Made by a program: the position numbers and the translations under genes
In this document: one piece after another, positions 23,495-35,477 of the stretch
Layout of the letters: each line of letters begins with the position of its first letter
How positions within the stretch are numbered: position 1 is the stretch's first letter
The notes under the pieces: generated by a model
Databases searched by the model: none
What the model was told of the DNA's origin: nothing
The model's input: only the letters and a program-made list of their open reading frames with translations
Source of the DNA: Eutreptiella sp. 'Long Island Sound 2002'
Lineage: Eukaryota; Euglenozoa; Euglenophyceae; Eutreptiales; Eutreptiaceae
Reading direction: 5' to 3'
Assembly (NCBI GenBank): GCA_964036045.1
Contig: OZ038397.1
Coordinates: 21,019,742 to 21,083,741, forward strand
Length of the DNA stretch: 64,000 nucleotides

Positions 23495-26400
23495 TTATTC
23501 TTTCGGTGCAGTGAGTTTTCTGCCGCATTTCGCTATTTCCTGATGTGAAAATATTACAATTTTCATCTGTTTTTGTGTTTATAGCCTACGCTGATGAGGG
23601 CCTGATTGGCCAAAACATGTACGAAAACTGGGGTGATCAAGAAGACGCTCCATCGACTTCACATGCCTTGCTGGGTTCCAGGGTCTCTGATTCATTTGTT
23701 TGGTGTACAAGCAGCTCGGAAAATCCTAAGGGTGAAATCAAAACTGCGATTTATTTCAAAAAAACAGGTACAAAGTTCACCATGATGCAGAGCCATGGAC
23801 AATGTGTTGGCACAAAACTTGCTCAACACTTCGTCACAAGGCTTGCGCTTTACAAAGAAAATACAATATCACAGGCGCATCTCCCTTTCCGACGTCATCA
23901 TCAGACTTGATCACCATCATCCGGCCTGAAACAAAGTATTCAGGGGATGCTCATTACATGCAACAGCATATTATGTCCCACAGAAGGACAAGGTGCTGCT
24001 GAAGCACAAAAGGCCTGGTCTGACAGGGTAGTCAACTCGTCACATAGGCCCAGCATTGGAACAAATGCGGACGCCATGCTCACACTGCCAACTTGGTGCA
24101 CATAGAAACTGCCAGTGGCGGTGACTTCGTGCAAACATGGGGTCATCAGAAGTAGTGTGCACGAATCACACAGAGGGCAGAGCGGCAGAGGCAACGTGCC
24201 TCGGATAATTTTCACAAAAAATCCGGCGCTTTTGCGATATTCTCACCACTCAGCCACAACAGGATTTATGCTGTACACAAACATAAACATGCCACCCCTA
24301 TGCATGCGCCACCTGGTCCACTGAGGTTTCCTGAAAAGAATGGTTCCAAAATGACAGGGTGCAAGGGCACGAAAGGATTGAAATACCTCCCAAACGGGCA
24401 CAGAAAACACATACAGACATGCTCGAAACGTGCGTGGACACACCCACGCTGACACGGTGAGGAATCAACGACTGTGTTTAAATGAACGCTCCGGCGCTTC
24501 ATGCAGCAGCCACAATACTATCACCCAATCGGCATTCAAAAAAGAGAATGAGAACAGCACTGCACAAAGAGTATTGGACAACACAGCCGAACATACCTGC
24601 TTCTCTTAACAATACCAAACACACCATGGTGCGCCCGTATTTGGGAAAAGGGATTTTGCGGTCTGCCATTCTCATGATGTCTGGTGGGATGTCGTGATGC
24701 ATCAAATCACCGTGACATGTGTCACATGAATGCCATGTGTGGTATGTGAATGGTTTGAAAAGTTTGCATACAATCAGTACCCCCTAAAAAACAACTTACC
24801 TGGGCACCTGCTCATCTGTGCACATGAAAGACACTCAGAACAATGCCATCCCCCTCCCAGAGACCCACTTTCAATTTCAGGGACCCATGGGCATGGGGTT
24901 GCAAATCACTCAGGCATCTTTGCCTATGGGTGCACTGTCATGGGGGCGTTTTGTGCAGCAGCATGGTACCATGTGAAACAAACATACGGGATGCTGCAGC
25001 AGCGTGTGCAAGTGACATGCATTTGTAGAGGCCCTTCTCTTTATCATGAATTATTCCGCTGAGTACCGAAGTGGGAGAGTCACAAAGCTATAGTACAATT
25101 GTATTCCAGGGATGCAATTGTACCATGGCTTCATGATTTCGTTTGACTTCCGTCTATGATGCAATGCAATGCAATGCAATGCAATGCAACGAAATGCCAT
25201 ATAAGCTCAAGGGGGCTGTGAGAGCCCACATGTTGCTCATGAGCACAACCACCTCCATTTGAAGTGGGCTTGCAACTTTGACATTCTTCAGACCTTGCCC
25301 CACATTGTTTCTGGCGTTTTGATTCCGCAGAAGGGGTATATAAAGCGGCACTGCTCTCATGCATTCGCACGTCGAAATTTAACTTGCCGAATACTGAGCT
25401 CGACAATAGAGGTTCCTGAGGCGTCGGAGGATGAACACACATGCACTGGCACATTAATCTCTGGTGATGCCGGCATTGCCAATCTCGTGGTTCTCGAACA
25501 TATTTGCTGGCTCTGCTGTAGTTCAGTAGCCTCTGGACAGCCTGGGCGCGTTTGTGGGTGCTGTCACATTAACTCCGTTAGAGCTTGTGTGGGCAGTGAA
25601 AAGGTGGTTCATCAATCTTAAACTGCAAGGAGCAGCTAATTTGCAGAGAACCCTTCGTGCGTATCCAAGCTCTGCTCCTGGGCATTTTCTACCCGAAAAC
25701 GATATGGATCCATCCACCTCGCAACTCAACACATGACCACTAAGTGTGAGTAAGTGGTACCATACACTGTGTCTGAAAAAGCAACACATCACTCCACACA
25801 CTGCCTTTGGGCTAAAGGTGTCAATCAGAATGATGGTGATCATCAATAATTAAATGAAGATTGAGAAAAGAAAATTGACGTAATGATGCAGATGGCAAGC
25901 AAATGTAGATAAGACTGACAACGCTTTGCACCGTGGTCAGTGATGGATGTGGTGATGCATACACATAAAGCAGGAACTTGTGAGGCAGGCACTGATAGCA
26001 GAAATCACGGAAATGTGTGGATCATGACCATGATCGACAAAAGCCCACCCTTCCACAAGATAAAGCGCTTGCAAACAGGTCTGCACAACTGATGCATCGG
26101 GTCAACCCAAAGCAGGGCTCTTCTTCTGGATGTTCCGTGCTGAAGAAGATTCACAGGCTGAAGCTCAGCCTTCACTTCAGCTGCCAAGCAACAACCGCAC
26201 TGGCCAAAGGTTCCACAGCGCAGTGCTGGGCTGGCAAAGGTCAACGTATGCTGGCAATGAAAGCCTGGGGCAGAGTAGTGCAGACGGGGCATGTGGTCAG
26301 TGACCTCTTGCACGGTCCCTCTGGGACGTAGTTAGGGATGGTCATCCATCGTCTCAGATGCTCTGAGAGTCAGTGAAACATCGCAAACCACACCCTCGGC

Positions 26401-26674
26401 GCATCCCCTGCCTCCGGATTCCGTCTGACCACACTCTGATCTCCCCAGATACTGTGACGGCGGCAGTCTTTGATGAAAAGAAGGCAAAACCCCTGGTGAC
26501 CTTTGGTCCGCCTGATCCTCAAGGGACTGTCTCTTGACCAGCAGTGCAGTGAAATACTGGCCATCTCCAAACGTCAAAAACCGTCCATTTGTCAACGGCC
26601 AGCTGCACGGGTGGGCCGTCTCCTCGCTTTTGTACGCGACTCCCCCCCCAGTAGAAATGGGCCGAAGGCCCCCA

Positions 26675-26708
<34 letters not shown>

Positions 26709-27715
26709 TTGGAGGGGGGGGTTCAGGGAGGGGCGATGGGGGGGGGGGTCAGGAGGGTCGGTGGGGGGGGGGGGGTCCAGGTGGGGCGATTTGGGGTGGT
26801 GAGGGGGGGGGCACGGGCCCCGTGGCCAGCTGCCGCCCTGCATAACGCCCAACATATCCCCGCGAACGAACCGCTTTTGTGCCCCATTACAATCAACGAA
26901 ACGCAACGCAAACAGCAGTGGCCTGCAGTCTCAAGCAGAACGTTGTTAAGAGCAGAAACCAACTCTTCACACCCCAGCCTGAACCAGCCTCTTTCCCACC
27001 ATAACCCGCCATGTTATCTTAGACTCGTGGCCACAAAAACTGCGGGCATGAGAAAAAACAGTCAGACAGGGTCGCCGTCCCTGGACAAGGCCGTGCTTGT
27101 GCAAAGGGTGGGGGTTGGGAGGGGGCAAGACAGGGTGAATGGGGTGCAGGTTCGACGGAACAGGGTGAAAGACTATCGCAATACCCCCTTGAACGTAAAG
27201 CATCAGTCCCAACGCATCACCCAACAAACCCAAGCCGGGTCAGCATATGCCGCTTTCCCCCTATGAATTGCAGCAATGGTTACCGCTTATTGGGGATCAA
27301 TGGTCGGTTCTGATAGACTGAATGTCCCCGCCATAGACAATTCCAGCCATTAGTCCGGCAGTACTGCGAAATCCAATCAATGCACGTGTCCCCTTCTTGG
27401 TTGGGGTGCTCCACTATGTAAAATACAGCGAGGCGTTGCGGTTAGCTCCGTGGGTCACTTGTGTGCTTGTCCTTTGCTGCTGTCTCTAGCGAACAACCTG
27501 AATCAATATAAGCTGTCGTCCGTAAATGTGGACTGCATTCACTGTGTCACATGCGAGCTGACCGGGCTGCAAAGCATGGCACTCATTCGGCCTTACCCCG
27601 TCTGTCGCTGTTTAGTTTCAAAGAGTGAAGGGAGTAACATACATTAAGACTCAGAAATCAGAATGCGTTGCAGATGCACGTGTGTCACGTGGCTGTGTGC
27701 TTATGGAATCGTATT
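23495..27715. other. Gene-poor region
   Basis: An open frame at 23580-23908 follows an acceptor-like pyrimidine tract and AG at about 23582-23583 and could be an exon, but nothing in it is recognisable. A (GCAAT)n microsatellite lies at 25160-25188 and a TATATAAAG box-like word at 25337-25345, without a convincing gene downstream. 26.65-26.81 kb is dominated by G tracts. Confidence 0.35.
26675..26706. repeat. 32-base G homopolymer
   Basis: Uninterrupted G run, followed by more G tracts up to 26810. Such runs are prone to length error in sequencing and can form quadruplexes. Confidence 0.9.
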
Positions 27716-27721
27716 TCTAGT

Positions 27722-27789
27722 GAGGTGCCCCGTGCTTCAGTGGAAGCACCCTGGATGCCAGCGGCGCTGGCCCCAGGTTCGAACCCCAC
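27722..27789 (+). ncRNA. tRNA-like sequence, possible SINE head
   Basis: A-box-like GTGCTTCAGTGGAAGCAC forms a D-arm, then GCCAGCGGCGCTGGC can form an anticodon-type hairpin, then B-box GGTTCGAACCC. Spacing is tRNA-like, but the T stem is imperfect and no acceptor stem closes. A tRNA-derived SINE or pseudogene fits better than a functional tRNA. Confidence 0.4.
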
Positions 27790-27790
27790 T

Positions 27791-27813
27791 GCCCGAGCCG
27801 CGGGGGCTCGGGC
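27791..27813. other. GC-rich hairpin
   Basis: GCCCGAGCC and GGCTCGGGC are perfect complements separated by five bases, directly after the tRNA-like sequence. Confidence 0.7.
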
Positions 27814-28033
27814 AAAGGCAAGCAACGGGTGGGGTGGCAGCCACCCATCGGGCGTGGGCGGTGGCGGGGCGCACTGCTGCAGGCGCCTGGGCACATTTTC
27901 TAATTGATGATTGTGAGAGGGGGGAGCTGTAGCAGCTCAGTGGGGAGAAAATAGTTAAGGCCAGTGAGAAAAAGTAGAAAGCAACGGGAGGGGCCCCAGT
28001 CCCCTGTCGGGCGAGGCCGGTGGGGGGGAGCAC

Positions 28034-28106
28034 TGCTACAGGCCGGGTTCGAACCGGCGATCTACGTGACGACGTCAGACGATGTTATCCACTATACCAC
28101 ACTGCC
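28034..28106 (-). ncRNA. tRNA-Arg-like pseudogene or SINE head
   Basis: Read on the minus strand, TGGTATAGTGGATAAC (A box and D loop), CGTCTGAC and a perfect T arm (GCCGG, 7-base loop, CCGGC at 28042-28058) occur at canonical tRNA spacing: 41 bases from U8 to position 49. The GGATAA...CGTCTGAC pattern resembles arginine tRNAs, and the 34-36 triplet would be TCG. However, U33 is replaced by G, the anticodon stem is weak and the acceptor strands (GGCAGTG and CTGTAGC) do not pair well, so it is degenerate. It overlaps the last codons of the RNase H ORF on the same strand. Confidence 0.5.
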
Positions 28107-29148
28107 TCCCATATTGTCTTTGTAAGGGGAAAAATTCAAAACTTGCACAATCGAATCCAGCTCGGCTGCAGTGGACCTGCGCAGTCGCTTGGTGGGAGGG
28201 GTGTACGTAAGCATGGTGAAGTCCCGCGACGGGGTCTTAAGTATAGGGCACCTGGGATGGGAGAGCCTTCCCTGTTCAGCCAATCTATCAGCTTCGTTGT
28301 TCCCTAGAATGTCCACATGGGACGGCACTTTAATAAACTTGATGGAGCCTGTGTGTGCACTGAGGGTGTCCAGAAGAAGTTCCCAGAGGGGAACGTTAGA
28401 AACCGGACCGCTGCTTCCCGTCCATCCCCTGAGTTTCCACCGGCGCGCCGCGCCAGTGGCTCCCAGGAAGACGTACTCACTGTCTGTGCAAATAGCGACT
28501 TTACCAAAAGAGAGGATTTGCAATGCTCGAACCACGGCCAGGAGTTCTGCCGTGTTGTTTGTCTGCCGGAAGTGTACCGGAACATATGCAGAGATGCTGA
28601 TGTCAGGGTGCGCATAGATGCCATATCCTGCTACCCGGCCCACACCTTCCGTTTCGGCGGATGAGCCATCCGTGAAAACCAGGGTGTATCCGTCCGCGGA
28701 GAGGGTGTCAAAAATTCCTTCCAGCTCCGCCGCCCGTTGCTGTTTGCGCAGTCGGCGCGCTGTTTCTTTGCGTTGTTTTTTGCTGGGCGGGGGAGTGGGA
28801 GGTGTGACACGCAGATGGGGGTGTTGTAGCACTCCATCATGGAGAAGCGACTGTAGCGCTCCGATGAAAAGATGCAGGTCATGATCTGAAATAGGGATGC
28901 TCGATGGACATGTGGCCCATAGTTTCAAGGTGGCAATCCAGATAGAAACAAAGCGGGACCAGGTAGCTGAATACTGTCGTTGATATTTTTTCTTTTGGCG
29001 GACCTGCCAATTGGCGTATACCGCCGCCCAGGCCAGGAAGCCTGTTGGGCACTGAAAGGAAAACTGTAGGAAGGAGGAAAGCAGGGCGGCTGGACGTTCC
29101 TCTACAGTGGCCGTGGGGAAGCATTTGCTTATTGGGGGGCGGTCGGCC
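28092..29148 (-). pseudogene. 3' end of a retroelement ORF with a complete RNase H domain
   Basis: The frame is open from after a TAG near 29151 down to 28092. The first ~130 residues (FLAWAAVYANWQVRQKKKY and on) are of unknown type. A lysine-rich linker (PPSKKQRKETARRL) follows, then a ribonuclease H1 domain with every catalytic acid: VFTDGSS, NNTAELLAVV, CTDSEYVFLG and NNEADRLAEQ, plus VPSHVD. RNase H removes RNA from RNA-DNA hybrids during reverse transcription. LINEs of green algae (the RandI/Dualen type) carry such domains, so a LINE 3' end is the likely source, but no RT remains upstream. The tRNA-like sequence is joined directly to its 3' end. Confidence 0.7.
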
Positions 29149-29159
29149 TGCTACTTCGG

Positions 29160-30600
29160 ACAGCAAATGGGCAAATCCAGGATGGTAGACTCATGTATTG
29201 CAAATCATCAGAAACCGCAACACCGCCTTATTTCCATCATGAATGCAGGCCTTTGCCCATGCAACAGCCATTCCTCATCCCAAAAGAATCAAGGCTTCAA
29301 ATATACACCGACTTGGCCCCAACCAAATAGCACGTCCCATGGTACATACCTTACACCCATTCTTTGTTGGTGCCCCCAAAAGATATGACAGACCCCACAA
29401 GGAGGGCCAAGGGGTGAGGTACCGCCGCGGGGACCATCTACCCCTGCAGAAAGGACAAACTGAGTCCATATCAGATCAACATCAAGTCAACCGCACAAAA
29501 CTGGAAGCTCGTGTGACGTGCCTTGACCCTGCTCTAACAATATGATCTGTGATGAACCAAAAAAAAACCAAAATGACAGTGGATTAGCACTGCCCATTCC
29601 AGAGTGCAATTTGTCAGGTGACATGAAGGCAGAAACGACTCAGTACAGTCAACAACTGACAGCTGTCCCGCGTTTAATGATCACAGTCCATAACACGATC
29701 AAGCACTAGCAATGGGCAATCATTTTGAGGGCAGGAAGGCAGGCGGGGGTGTGAGCAATTTCATGCAAACTGGTGGAAGTGGTGGCGGCTGGTGGGCGAC
29801 CGCTTGTGCCAGCAGTGCCGTCAATGTGTTTAAGAGGCGGTCCTGCTCTGCCAAAACGTACCATCCACCTCCACGATTGAGATGCCTGCTGCCACAGTAA
29901 AGCCTGTGTCTTGCATGCAGTCCACGGCTTTGTGAGGCGCCGAAAGCCTTAGAATCTCCGACCTATCACTACAATGCACACCATGAGCCCTGGTGAGAAA
30001 GAGTGCCGCAGTAGATAGACAATGTGTCAGCGTGGTATTGGTGTCCCACTCACTTTTTGATTAGGACAGGGTCCCTCACTCCAATAGGAACACACCTGCA
30101 AAGGGCAGGGGACAGGTGCTGAAGCCTGGTTAGGGAGGTCATCTGCCGCTGACAGTGGCTCGTGCACATACCTTTCGTCTTCAATGAGGGCCACATCATA
30201 TGCCAAACAACAAAAAGGGGAATCACAATTTCTGATTTGGGAGACCTTGAGAGATGCACCCCGCAAGCCAGCATACCAATGAGAAGGAACCATGACACGA
30301 AGCCCTGCATCACTCGTTACTCGGATGTCATCACCCGCTGGCAACCCTCCCTGGCTCCCTCCCCGCGCTCGCAATTATCACCTCTTGTGTCCACGTGAAA
30401 TGGTCACTGTCCACCATAACTTTCAAACAAGGCACCAAGCTATGACACACCCAAACCAAAACCCATCCAAGTCGATGCACTGTGGCTGCACCAGCTATGG
30501 CGGTGCCCGTGCCTCGCCCTTGCGACTGCCTGCAGCTGTGGCTGTGGACGTGACCGCAGTCCCTTCCACCCCAGCTGGCGTGCGAAACCCATGAACACCC
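29160..30600. other. Gene-free stretch
   Basis: No supported gene. A minus-strand frame at 30027-30374 has a weak AYDVALIE match to trypsin-like proteases but no catalytic His or Ser region. Confidence 0.35.
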
Positions 30601-30606
30601 CCACCC

Positions 30607-32895
30607 CTATGCCTGCGCCTGCACCGGTGGTCGTGGTTGTGGGCGTGCCTGTGCCTGTGCCTGTGCCTGTGACTCTGGTTGTGGCTGTGGTTGTGGCTGC
30701 TGCCCTTGCTGCTGTTGCCACTGTTTCATGCGGTTGGATATCTGCTGCCGGTCACCGTACGCGACTTCGAATTGCTGAGCGAACTGGGCTACGGCGGAAA
30801 ACATCTGAGCAGCATCTTGTTCCACGTGTTCACCAAAACGCAGACACAAATCCCTCACTTTGGCCTGCAAGCCCTGAAATTCCTCCTGCAACTTCGCAGC
30901 CTGAGACTGTACCACCTCCTTCAGACCCCCTTCTGCAGGGGCCTCCTGTTGCATTGTGACGACCCCGTCCACCAAAGCGCTGGTCTCGTGCCAACCAGTG
31001 TCCCCAATGTGATACGTGGCCGAGACCTCGGGAACGAAGGCCGCACGATGCGGAAAACTGTCGCCGATCTGAACCGCCAAATACTCCACCAACGTCACAA
31101 CGCCGTTGTCGGCCCGTGTGCGCATTGCCTGCGGGAGATCAGCGATGCGCAGATCACGTCTGTTCAGGAGCTCACGGGCCATGTCCCGGACCTCCGTAAA
31201 CGCTCGACTGGTCTGCAATGCCTCCGCGGCATTCGCCAGGGCTCGCATGCGGGCGCCTGCCGCTCTGCAGCGCTCCGCAAAGTCCAGACGGAATTTCCAG
31301 ACCTCAAGTTGGCGGCACAAGTCCGGGACCCTTCCGCATCGCAAGACAAAGTCCTCCACGATGGTCGGCGGCTGACCGTCGCCGCAGCACTGCCGCATTG
31401 CCTCAAACTCCGCGGCCGACGGCACGAGGCTTGCGATTGTTCTACGAATTGCGCGGTGTACCGGGGATCCATCTTCAGAGCCGCTCCCATGAGATCCGAC
31501 ACTGGGCAGTTGAGCGTGCGGAGGGCCGCCTCCAGCTGCCGGCGCCGCAGGGCACTCAGCGGATCCTGGCCACTGCTCACAGCGCTCTGCTGCAACGGCC
31601 CTGGGGCTGCGGGCACAGCTTTGGGTGCTGACAGACCGCCACAGGCGGAGGCACTGGCAGAGGCCGACGCCAGAGCGTCACCAGTGACCAGTGGTCACGT
31701 GGGGCGTAGGCAGGGGCGGTGGAAGGGGTGGAGTTCGTTGTTCGCCTCGGGAGGGGCCTTCACAATGCGCATGGGGCGTCGAAAGACCGAGGGCGGGGGC
31801 ATGCGCTTGTGGGACTGCGCTTGCCACAGGCGGTACTGCAGGTGGCACAGTGCAGGGCCTCACAGCGTGACCGATCGGTGGCGGAGGAGGCGGTGCCGGG
31901 GGCGGCACAGTGCAGGGCCGCACAGCGTGACCAATCGGTGGCAGAGGAGGCGGTGCCGGGGGCGGCACAGAACGTCCCGCCAGGGCCCCGGCAGTGCTCT
32001 GTCGGCCTTGGTCGGGCTCACAAAGTGTCGGAGCATTGCCCTCCACTTTCTCGTCGGCCTCGTGCTGCTGGTGCCCCGCTGCTGCTGGGGCTGGGGGGGC
32101 TGCTCCCGCTGCGTCTGCACGGTGGCACAGCTGAACCCTCAATGCACCCGCTTCTTGGTCTACTGATCTGTGAGCTTCACAGTCCCCCTCCTGCAGCACC
32201 TTGAGTCTGGCCACGTCTTCCTGACGCCCGTTTGCCCGGGGCCACACTTCTGGCGAGGCTGTGGTCAACAAGCAATCCATCGCGGCCGCTCCACGGGCCT
32301 TCGGCAGCGGTGCATTGCAAATGGACACAGGGCGCTGCATGTGCAGGGCTTCGAGAGCGGCGCGCCGCGGCTGCGAGGCTGCAGAGCTCAAATGATCAGC
32401 TCGATTCTTCTTCAAAGGAATGATCTCTGAGGCCTCAGGCCTCGGCCGCTTCCTCTTTTCCAACAACTGTTTCCTCGGCTCTGCCTCGTGAACCGCATTC
32501 GGAACTTGCGCGGCGGCGTCCGGCAAAGGCAGGGGCGCAGCTCTGCCCTGCACGGTAGTTTGCATCGCAAACAAATGGTGTTTGATCTCCATGAGGTCAC
32601 GAGCCGCATCCTCGGTGGCATTCAGAGCCCGTGGCCCGTTCCCGTTCTTCCAGAGCACCCCACAGTGAGCTGTGTCTGGTTGTCGTGGTTGTTGATGATG
32701 TTGTTTTGGAGGTTGTGCGGCGGTCTGCGGGTTGACAAACTTGATATTCTGCCGCGTCGTCTTAGGCGCCCTTTTGACAATGTGCCGTGGGGGATTTGTA
32801 CGAGAAAACATTAGGTCAGGCAACAACCAATGTCTAAGAAGGTATGTGCAGGCCTGCGTCGGACTGTGTGTTTTCCAAGGGTCACTGTGGACCAT
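30607..32895 (-). pseudogene. Formin (FH1-FH2), frameshifted gene or pseudogene
   Basis: Read from 32895 (ATG) downwards. An N-terminal region with basic patches is followed by an FH1-type polyproline segment (VPPPAPPPLPPIGHAV, then VPPPAPPPPPPIGHAV) at about 31975-31855. A second open frame contains RRRQLEAALRTLNCP and MGAALKMDPRYTAQFVEQ. A third, from about 31440 down to 30607, contains PSAAEFEAM, the conserved FH2 core (FVLRCGRVPDLCRQLEVW, FAERCRAAGARM), the VVTLVEYLAVQIGD stretch and a long final helix, ending in Gln/Ala repeats. FH2 dimers nucleate and elongate actin filaments; FH1 recruits profilin-actin. One base appears missing near 31437, since adding one gives a continuous FVEQIASLVPSAAEF. 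The usual N-terminal FH2 lasso (a conserved FW motif) is not seen, and an in-frame TGA near 31678 separates FH1 from FH2, so either an intron lies there or the gene is dead. Confidence 0.7.
31855..31975. repeat. Two tandem 60-bp units encoding the FH1 polyproline repeat
   Basis: CACAGCGTGACCRATCGGTG and GAGGAGGCGGTGCCGGGGG recur at a 60-bp period, giving two near-identical 20-residue units in the formin. Repeat-number change would alter profilin-binding capacity. Confidence 0.8.
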
Positions 32896-32899
32896 GCAC

Positions 32900-33560
32900 T
32901 ATGCCCCCAGTCCGTTGGCATTCCGCAAGCCCCCACTCCCCAAACAGTAGCCAATGACATTACCTCAACAGCTGTGGTGCCGTTGTTTCCTTGGAATCAC
33001 CACCACATGCATCCCTCATGTCACCCAAAAAGCAACAACCCCCCACCTTCAACCCATGCACAGTAAAGCGCCACAGTAACATAGTGCCCCAACTGTACTG
33101 TATGCACATGGCTGTGGGAGATTCAGACATAGTATGGAACACATGCACAGCACAGCACAACCGTAGCGCAAGTCCGCTCAGGTGTACGGTGCACTATCCA
33201 CAAAGCAGATAGAATACTGAGATGACATACATATCTGGAGGGAAATGGATGAATGCGGGAATGACTGTGTGCCCAGCTCGGTTACTTAACAACTCAGGTC
33301 GAGGGAGGAAACCACCACCAAGTTTCCGGTGAGCCCGGTGACTGTTGACTGAAGTCTGTAAGGCATCATGTATGGCCCTCTTGAGGGACGGATTGCTGCA
33401 CCCCCGATAATCAGGGATTGCTAGAAATTGCTATGCTTTTGTAAAACCAAAGCCAACCAAAAATGTGCTTTCATTGTGGACATGAGAAACCTGATTGCTT
33501 GTAATGATACGGACCAGACGGTCGCCCCTCCCTAAGATGGTGGACATCTTCTCTTGCATC
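32900..33560. other. Gene-free spacer
   Basis: Nothing recognisable between the formin and the next retroelement remnant. Confidence 0.35.
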
Positions 33561-33569
33561 TTGCATTGA

Positions 33570-34605
33570 GCGTATGCGGGCGCAGGGTGCTGTGTTTGGA
33601 ACGGCCAATGATTTGACCAATTTTTATTGGTCATTGAAAATGCCACAGCAGCACCATGACTTGTTTAGACTGGAGTCTGCAGAGTTCCATTCCCTGCCTT
33701 TTTGGATGGGACCACTCACCGCTCATTGCCCAGGAAACCCTTGGGAATCTCATTGGCCGTTACAAAACATGCTTGACTAGGTTACAGGTGGAGGTCTTTC
33801 ACTACCTGGATGACATTTTAATTCTGTGTCATCATAGAGCAGCACTGCTTGTGTCACAAAAGAAATGTGTGACTTTTTGGAGAATCACTCTTTGATCACT
33901 AGTGTAAAAGCCACCTGGAGCCTTCTTCTACGCTGTTGTTGTCAAGGCAGTGGTCACAGGACTTACACCTAAAAGGGTCGAACACGTCACCGGACAACTC
34001 CAGTGGCTGTTGGGGCCCAGGCGTAGCATGACTGCTTTTTGGTTTGGGTGGTACCACTGGAAGTCCATGGGATTCCATTTCCTGCATCGGCCCTCCTCTG
34101 AACTCCCCTTATGTATGCTTGACACTTTTTTGGTGGGCATTGTCCCTGTACGCAGCCCCAGGGTGCTGGCACCTCCGCATCTGGCACCATGGATTGCCCT
34201 GGACTCGGTGGAAAGCGGCATCGAATACATGGTGGGAGTTTCATGCTGCAGTGGAGCAATATGGTCTAAATGTTTTCAGCTTCAGAACCACCAGCAAGGT
34301 GGGCTGCGGGACTCTGCAGGACTCTGCTATGCTTGAAGGTTGGTCCAGAAGTTTGGGTGGGGCACTACGAATGTTGTCGGTGATACACTGCTGCTTTGGC
34401 TAGTGCCCGTAAATTGGCAGCCACCCCCAGGGCAGTGACCCAGAATAAACTGCTTCGCAGGTTGTTTAACATGCTGTGGTGGTCGGGAACGGCCCTTCAC
34501 CTTTTTTGCACCAGGTCCCACGTGATGCTAGCAGATGCACTGTCTAGATTGCCTGCAGTGACCCCTGTAACTGTGACAAGCGTTGCAGGTGGGGCGGCCG
34601 ATTAG
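33570..34605 (+). pseudogene. Decayed RT-RNase H retroelement (DIRS- or Ty3-like)
   Basis: RT motif A (ANDLTNFYWSLKMPQQH) lies at about 33605, the LPFGWxxSP-like LPFWMGPLTA at about 33700 and catalytic VFHYLDDILIL at about 33795-33830, in two different frames. Then come a connection region (TPKRVEHVTGQLQWLLGP) and an RNase H remnant (TWWEFHAAVEQYGLNVFSF) with the terminal MLADALSRLPA typical of the RNase H of DIRS-like and Ty3-like elements. Several stops and frameshifts show it is dead. Neither a recombinase nor an integrase is visible. Confidence 0.65.
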
Positions 34606-34829
34606 TGGGCTACCCTCATGTCAGATTTGAGTGCACTAGACCTGTTTGGCACTGTCCGGGTGTAGAACACTGATTTGGTGTTGTACCAACAGCTGTCCCC
34701 ATTGGGGGTGGCCCGGCAGGTGATGGAGCACATGTGGTTTCTTTAGTGTTGTTGTTTTGCTGTGCTGGGCGGAAATTCACTGATTCCAGCAGGGAATCAC
34801 CAGATTTCCCCGCATTGAATTGTTTCCCC

Positions 34830-35465
34830 TCATTTCAGAAATTTTTTTTGACGAAGCTTCAATAGTTCTGCAATAGTTCTGCAGCAGTACGAGTCAATCT
34901 CGGGATCTAAGTACACTCTCAGAACATACCATAGCTTCTTCCCCTTTCCAAGACAGAGATCAAGGATGACAAAGAAGGAGCAACTTATATTCCTACCTTG
35001 AGTATACCTGCAGAGCGACCTGGGGTCGCCACAACTCATGTTTGGCCCTGATAAGTCCACCTCATGCAACCACTCCTGGTATGTCTTTTCCATATAATGC
35101 AGCCATTTGCCCACCCTCCTATACCAAATACCGTCATAGTGCCGGTCTCTGAGAACACTTTGGCACTCATTGTTGCACATGTCATGTGCCTCCCGCATCA
35201 TTCTAGGGGTTTGGTATTTAATCCTTGGTGCGGACAATTTCTCCGTCACTTTTTGATGCCCGATAGTATCCTGGGTGAACTCAAGGTATTTTAGTGCCTT
35301 CACCTTGGTATGGTATGAATCCTGATGTTGTAAAATCTTGTGACACTCCTTGTCATCTTCCTGGTTTGTCGTGGCAGGTGCCTTGACTTTTGCACGCTTT
35401 TGCTTCCGAGGTTTATACATTACTTGTTGCTGCAACACTTGTGGGGTGGGATTTGGCGTACACAC
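34830..35465 (-). pseudogene. LINE ORF2, C-terminal domain
   Basis: In the same frame as the piece ending at 35478, separated only by a TAG and four codons. 211 codons, rich in charged residues (YKPRKQKRAKVKAP, HYDGIWYRRVGKWLHYMEK) and ending LLKLRQKKFLK. No known domain is seen. It probably is the true end of ORF2. Confidence 0.5.
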
Positions 35466-35477
35466 CCTAGGCTTGAC

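Noticed and set aside
25337-25345. TATA box of a host promoter
   Set aside because: The TATATAAAG word is good, but no credible gene follows within 1 kb on either side.
28034-28106. Functional tRNA-Arg gene
   Set aside because: U33 is lost, the acceptor strands do not pair and the anticodon stem is weak.
30027-30374. Trypsin-like serine protease fragment on the minus strand
   Set aside because: Only an AYDVALIE-like match; no catalytic His, no Ser motif, and composition typical of random frames.
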